From Phytophthora colocasiae (lineage: Eukaryota; Oomycota; Peronosporomycetes; Peronosporales; Peronosporaceae), in the NCBI GenBank assembly GCA_018806915.1, contig JAGKQI010000061.1, forward strand, positions 744,001 to 808,000: a stretch of DNA of 64,000 bases, given 5' to 3'. The translations under genes and the position numbers were made by a program. Below are positions 59,589 through 64,000 of this stretch, one piece after another. A model generated the notes under the pieces. The model did not search any database. It saw only the letters and a program-made list of their open reading frames with translations, and was not told where the DNA came from. The stretch's first letter is position 1. Every line of letters starts with the position of its first letter.

Positions 59589-61160
59589 TCAGGTACTAAA
59601 AGCCTGCACTTGCTCCATTAACGTTAGTGAGCTCGGATTCTTCAACTGTGACGCCCTCCACTGGTGTATGGGTCCTGGAGTGATGTCCCCTGTGCAGCCA
59701 TGCAGCAGCTTTTGAACGCCAAGGAGCTCACGTCGGAGCTTTTGGACATCCTTAGATGACTCGGTAGTTCGCTGTTGGTTATCTGCAAGAAGTTCATGCA
59801 TGCGAATTATTTCCTTCCGGTACTTTCGCTCTTGAATCCCTCGTTTCTCTTTGATGCACTGCTCGCTCTCCGCTGTCTGAAACGTGGCAATTTTCTTCAC
59901 CAGCTTCTCGTTGACGCATTGAACCTTGTTTTGTTCTTGTTGTGCTTCTCGAAGGCTAATGCGTAACTTCTTCATCTCGTCCCGACAATCTTCGGCCTGA
60001 TTGTTCTTGACCATGAGCTCTTCTTTAGCTTCTGCCAGTTCGTTCTGAAGTTGCTCAGCCTCTTGATCCACCAGCGCGACATGTTGTACCAGTTGTATCT
60101 TCGCTTTCTTGATCTGTTTAAGCTCATCTGCATTGGACTCGTTCTTGGCACGTTGACTGTCAATGATATTGGACAAGTGTGCCCTGTCTCGCTTTACATT
60201 GGCCAGTTGTTTGTGTAGGGCCTCGTTGTCCGTCTGCACCTGTGTAAGGTGCTTCTTGGTTGAACGGAGAGCCGATCGTTGTGCTTCCAACTCATCACTA
60301 ACCACACGAAGCTTTGCTCTGTAAATCATTATATCCTTCTTGTGATTTCTTTTCTCTTGCTGTCTTCGTAAGGTTTCCTTCTCCTTATCGGTAGCCCCTC
60401 GCGCTCGAAGTGCTTCCAGCTCCTCCGTTAGTCTCTTGACTGTTTCTGTGTATTCTTCTTCTCTGGCACCAATTTGTGTCTTTAATCGCTCAACCTCCTC
60501 CGTGAAATTCTCCTCTTGCTGCTCTAAGCGCTTCTCTGTTGCCTTGAGCAGCTCCGCCGCTGTACTGAGTTGATGATGCACATGATCCGAATATTCTCGA
60601 TCTTGATCGGCAGCTTCTCGCTGCACGGTCAACGCCTGCTGCATCTCCAATATTTGGTTCTCCAGAGTTACTTTCTCAGCCTGAAGATCAATAATTGAAG
60701 CTTGCAATGCTGTGACGTCTGACTCGTGACGCTGGAGCTGCAGATCGATCTGTGCGTTGAGTTCCCCCAGCTGGCCGCACAGCAACTCGTAGTTGCTCTT
60801 ATACTTGCGCAACGCTCGCACCTGCAGCTGTAGCGTAGAGACTGCTGTTTCTGTGTCTTCTCTTTCAAATGCGACGACGCTGTCGTCCTCGTCGTTAAAG
60901 CTATCGTAGCTCGGAGAGCTTCCTGCAATTGTGTGTTCCTCCACTTCAACATCGTCGTCCTCGAAGTACACGGTGCCATCTAGAGTATGACCAGTTTTGA
61001 CATGTTGACTGGTGTATGTAGTATTCGTTTCTTGCCTTCGTGGCGCATGTAGATTGCAGGGGCAAGTGCTGGAAGGCAACGACATAAGACCTAGATGGCC
61101 GCAACAATGTAGCCATGTCCATGCGCGTCGTTTCGACGTAAACGGTCCTTTTGTGTCCAA
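59589..61160 (-). CDS. Long coiled-coil protein
   Basis: Single-exon 523-aa ORF as drawn. From about residue 100 onward it is almost continuous coiled coil (LRKYKSNYELLCGQLGELNA, QEENFTEEVERLKTQIGARE, KKDIMIYRAKLRVVSDELEA). The first 60 residues are Cys/Pro-rich and unlike the rest, so translation may start later (for example at MSLPSSTCPC) or an upstream exon may be missing. Tail: GDITPGPIHQWRASQLKNPS. It is adjacent to another coiled-coil gene with no obvious sequence similarity. Function unknown. Confidence 0.65.
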   Translation of the reverse strand: MDTKGPFTSKRRAWTWLHCCGHLGLMSLPSSTCPCNLHAPRRQETNTTYTSQHVKTGHTLDGTVYFEDDDVEVEEHTIAGSSPSYDSFNDEDDSVVAFEREDTETAVSTLQLQVRALRKYKSNYELLCGQLGELNAQIDLQLQRHESDVTALQASIIDLQAEKVTLENQILEMQQALTVQREAADQDREYSDHVHHQLSTAAELLKATEKRLEQQEENFTEEVERLKTQIGAREEEYTETVKRLTEELEALRARGATDKEKETLRRQQEKRNHKKDIMIYRAKLRVVSDELEAQRSALRSTKKHLTQVQTDNEALHKQLANVKRDRAHLSNIIDSQRAKNESNADELKQIKKAKIQLVQHVALVDQEAEQLQNELAEAKEELMVKNNQAEDCRDEMKKLRISLREAQQEQNKVQCVNEKLVKKIATFQTAESEQCIKEKRGIQERKYRKEIIRMHELLADNQQRTTESSKDVQKLRRELLGVQKLLHGCTGDITPGPIHQWRASQLKNPSSLTLMEQVQAFST

Positions 61161-61370
61161 TGACCAAAACTACCAATACCAACATGATGTATTCCTTGTG
61201 TAACTACATCCTACCATATGTTCATTTGATCATACTCAAAATTTAGTCTCATACTGAACCCAAGTGGTTTCCTCACAGACGTCACCAACCATTCCACACA
61301 GATTCCATTCCGCCTCATCAGCCCCTCAGCCTCCCTCTTCCTCCTCCTCCTTCCTCTCTTCTAAGCACCA

Positions 61371-61700
61371 ATGGGCGGCGGCAACGGACAGAAATCTGCG
61401 ACCAAGCGCGAACGCAACAACCTCAAGAAGATGAAAGACGCCAAGCAGAAAAACCACGCAGAGTCGAAGGCCAAGATGGAGGCGGACAAGAACGGCATCA
61501 AGTGTAAAATTTGTATGACCACGTTCCTCATCACGGCCAGCGTACGTCCTGCCCTTAATTAGGTGTCTTTTACTCCGTCTTTATTAGGATACTGACTATT
61601 GTTATGTATTTTACAGAGGTCGCAGCTCAATGACCACTACGAGAGCAAGCATTCGTCCAAGGGCTTCACTATTGAGCAGTGCTTCCCCGGCAAGGTCTAA
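61371..61700 (+). CDS. ZNF706-like small zinc-finger protein
   Basis: 84 residues, exons 61371-61541 and 61617-61700. The N-terminus is a 4F5/SERF-like basic stretch (MGGGNGQKSATKRERNNLKK), followed by one C2H2 finger (KCKICMTTFLITASRSQLND then HYESKHSSKGF) and the end QCFPGKV. This order matches the eukaryotic ZNF706/At2g23090 family, proposed to act in protein aggregation or translation control. A decayed copy follows at 62089. Confidence 0.85.
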
Positions 61701-62088
61701 AGAGAAGAAGAACAAAACTTAGTGGGCGATGGAGTTCTGCTCTTGTTGTCTTCATCTTCTCATCTACATTATCATAGCAGAACGGATCACAAGACTGGAC
61801 TATTATTTCAGATCGAAAGTACAAGAGCAGGAGAAGATAGGTGGTTGTTACTCCATTGCAAACAGCTCTTCTTTCCAATTAAGAGAGAGATCCACTTGGT
61901 TCTGCCTCACGTGTTTTGTTTGTTCAGTGCTGGAAATGAGCTGAGACGGTGTTGTTTTTTCTTGAGTTTTGCATCGTCAGGGTGAGACGAGTGACTGGGA
62001 GCAGATCTATGTAGCTGTTTCCCACGCGTGCGTGGTCGAGCTCCGTTGTTGGGTATACGACGTCGAAGGCCCTGTATCATTCGCCAAG
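61701..62088. other. 388-bp gap between the ZNF706-like gene and its pseudogene
   Basis: 3' flank of the intact gene and 5' flank of the copy. No ATG in frame with the copy was seen. Nothing else was recognised. Confidence 0.4.
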
Positions 62089-62389
62089 TTGCCTCGCCGG
62101 CAACGGACAGAAATCGGCAGCTAAGCGTGAGCGTGTGAACGCCAAGAAGATGAAGGAGGCCAAGCACAAGAACCACGCAGAGTCCAAAGCCAAGATGGAG
62201 GCAGACCGGAATGGCCAAAAGTGCAAGATTTGTCTGGCCACATTCCTCATCACTGCTAGTGTACGTTCATGGTTTTGCAGATCTGTCACCTGTTGAAGTG
62301 CTTTAACCTGTTGTGATCTTCAACAGAAAGCTCAGTTGAACGACCACTTCCAGAGCAAGCACGCCGCTAAGGGGTTCACTATTGAATAG
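62089..62389 (+). pseudogene. ZNF706-like tandem duplicate, start lost and C-terminus cut
   Basis: From GGCAACGGACAGAAATCGGC the sequence parallels the gene at 61371, including the intron at the same place (62261-62326) and the finger CKICLATFLITAS/KAQLNDHFQSKH. The position of the ATG reads TTG (62089-62091). The Gln codon after FTIE is TAG (62387-62389), removing the last residues. The retained intron shows tandem DNA duplication, not a processed copy. An alternative upstream exon supplying a start cannot be excluded. Confidence 0.7.
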
Positions 62390-62483
62390 TGTTTCCCTGG
62401 CCACTCGTGATCATAGAGCAGTTAGGCAACAACGTACAAGGTGTTTGATGCAACGGTGTATGATCATGTGCAGTTCTATCTAT

Positions 62484-64000
62484 CTACTTTTTTCCTTTGA
62501 AACGGCGAGGAGTGAAGTGTCCAGTCTTCTGCTTCCTCGTCAAGGACGGCTTTTTCTTGGGGGACGACGTCTCTGGCTTCGACTCAGCCACAGGTTTCTG
62601 CGTCTGACGCTGCTTACCGTACAAGACGCTGCTCGTTCGCTGCTGGAACTTCTTGCGCTTCTCGAACGGGTTCTCCTTGTTCCCTCGCAGCAGCAGACGA
62701 GCTGGCACACCAACCATGTCAAACTCCTCTCGCAGTTGGCTTAACAGAAAGCGCTGGTACGACTCGGGCACTTCAGACGGGTTACTGACGAACACTGCAA
62801 ACGTAGGTGGGCGAGTTTTGACCTGTGTCGCGTACTTGACGTTCAGAGTCTTCCCTTTGACGGTTGGAGGCGGGTGGTGACGAGCCATAGCCTTCAGCCA
62901 TCGGTTCAAGCGGCCAGTGGTGACGCGAAGGTCCCATTTCTCATACGCCTTGAGCACTTCCGGCACCAGTTTCTTGATGCCGTTGCCCGTGAGTGCAGAG
63001 ATGGGCACGACAGGCACACCCCGCACTTGCGCTAGAGAGTCCTGCAGCTCGTTCTGGATCCGCTGCATCTCGAACTCGACGCTGGAACCAGCGAGGTCGC
63101 TCTTGTTTGCGGCCAGCACGAGTGCGCGACCTTCTTCGATCACGCGTTGGGCAATCGTCAGGTCCATGTGAATGAGCTTCGGCTCGCTCATGTCGACGAC
63201 AACCACCACCACTTGAGCCGAGTCAATCGCACGGAAAGAATCGCGTACTGAGAGGTTTTCGATCTGGTCGTCGTGGTCGCGTTTGCTGTATCGTCGGATA
63301 CCTGCGGTATCCACGAGCTTAATGGGGCGTCCGTGGAACGTCCACGGCACTTCCACCGAGTCGCGGGTCACACCGGGCCTAATAGTGAATAAACAACGCA
63401 CATTTAGTTATCAAGAACTTCAAAGTCTGTTCGTAAAACGATCGACATACTCGGGGCCCGTGAGAACGCGGTCATTGCGAACGATTTTGTTGAGTAGCGT
63501 CGACTTGCCAACATTCGGGCGACCGACAATTGCCAGTTTGATAGAACGCGGCTGGTAGAGAAACACAAATCGTCAGTAATTGCATCAATCCGTATTGATC
63601 TCCATCTCATCCAACGTACATCATCTTGTTCTTCTTCTCCTTCCTCTTTCTTCAATTGCGCCTCCTTCATCTCTTTCTTCTTCTCAAACTTCTCGTATTC
63701 TGGGATAATCTCATCCAACAGCAACGTAATCCCTTCTCCATGCTCTGCAGACAACGGGATCGCTCCGCCCATTCCCAATTGATAACAGTCATTCAGTTCA
63801 TTCTCCCAGCGTTCCGGATCCCCTTCCAATTTATTAGCCACCAAGTGGATCGGAGCCTCAGGGTTTTCTTTACGTAACCACCGAGCAAAGTGCTTGTCAA
63901 TGGGTGTAATACCTTGACGTCCATCTATCAGGAAGAAGATCAGATCTGCTTCATGCAGAGCCAATCGTGTCTGTTCCAGCATTCCTTCCTCCAATGTCCC
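62484..64000 (-). CDS. der: Der/EngA-type double GTPase, 5' end outside the window
   Basis: Tandem GTPase known in bacteria for 50S ribosome assembly; eukaryotic copies usually serve an organelle. Exons 64000-63620 (start beyond the window), 63551-63451 and 63378-62484. The visible part has the end of GTPase domain 1 ([21 protein letters not shown]4 as [27 protein letters not shown]), an acidic Lys/Glu linker, and complete domain 2: G1 [14 protein letters not shown]3 [12 protein letters not shown]4 ANKSD, G5 ISALTG. It ends with a KH-like domain ([20 protein letters not shown]) and a basic C-terminal extension ([20 protein letters not shown]). A mitochondrial role is inferred; the N-terminal targeting region is not visible. 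Confidence 0.9.

Overview
This window looks like nuclear DNA of an oomycete, most likely a Phytophthora-type plant pathogen. The evidence is compact genes with short introns (about 55-85 bp, GT-AG), intergenic gaps often under 200 bp, oomycete-style initiator motifs upstream of some genes, a full-size PDR-type ABCG transporter, a START plus FYVE-like zinc-finger protein, and dense LTR and DNA transposons. Genus-level placement is inference from gene content; no search was run.

Left third (1-25 kb): a mobile-element-rich block. A hAT element (435-3307, TIRs and TSD visible) carries a nested Harbinger element (580-2479). An aquaglyceroporin-like gene (3772-4670, one frameshift) follows. From 4745 to 25049 there is a single ABCG/PDR transporter gene on the minus strand, cut into three pieces. 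A chromodomain Ty3/gypsy element (4936-18158, identical-looking 276-bp LTRs, TSD ACCGA) sits near its 3' end. A non-coding copia-type LTR element (20966-23858, TSD ATGAT) sits in its middle. The gypsy element contains a second, different gypsy element (6592-14506, TSD GTGTC), and one copia LTR contains a TA-flanked MITE (23401-23686). Removing each insertion plus one TSD copy rejoins the ABC reading frame exactly at both sites. A second, intact aquaglyceroporin-like gene (25447-26355) lies on the far side.

Middle (27-44 kb): a gene-dense housekeeping stretch. It holds a spliced multi-pass membrane protein, phosphatidylinositol synthase, an otubain-type deubiquitinase, a 1507-aa secreted/type I membrane protein, two small unrecognised genes, three paralogous small genes of unknown function with identical intron phases (minus, plus, minus), an ankyrin-methyltransferase-MYND fusion gene, a DHHC palmitoyltransferase, and two tandem Old Yellow Enzyme genes. 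The OYE pair is now separated by a 2.9-kb hAT element that inserted at the last codons of the upstream copy and supplies its stop codon.

Right third (48-64 kb): the START/FYVE-like gene, a peroxisomal PMP34-type carrier, a PH plus pathogen-related-domain protein, two convergent coiled-coil genes, a ZNF706-like zinc-finger gene with a tandem pseudogene, and a Der/EngA-type double GTPase that runs off the window end.

No rRNA, tRNA gene, CRISPR array or virus was seen. Splice sites were assigned by eye from reading-frame continuity, so exact boundaries are predictions.
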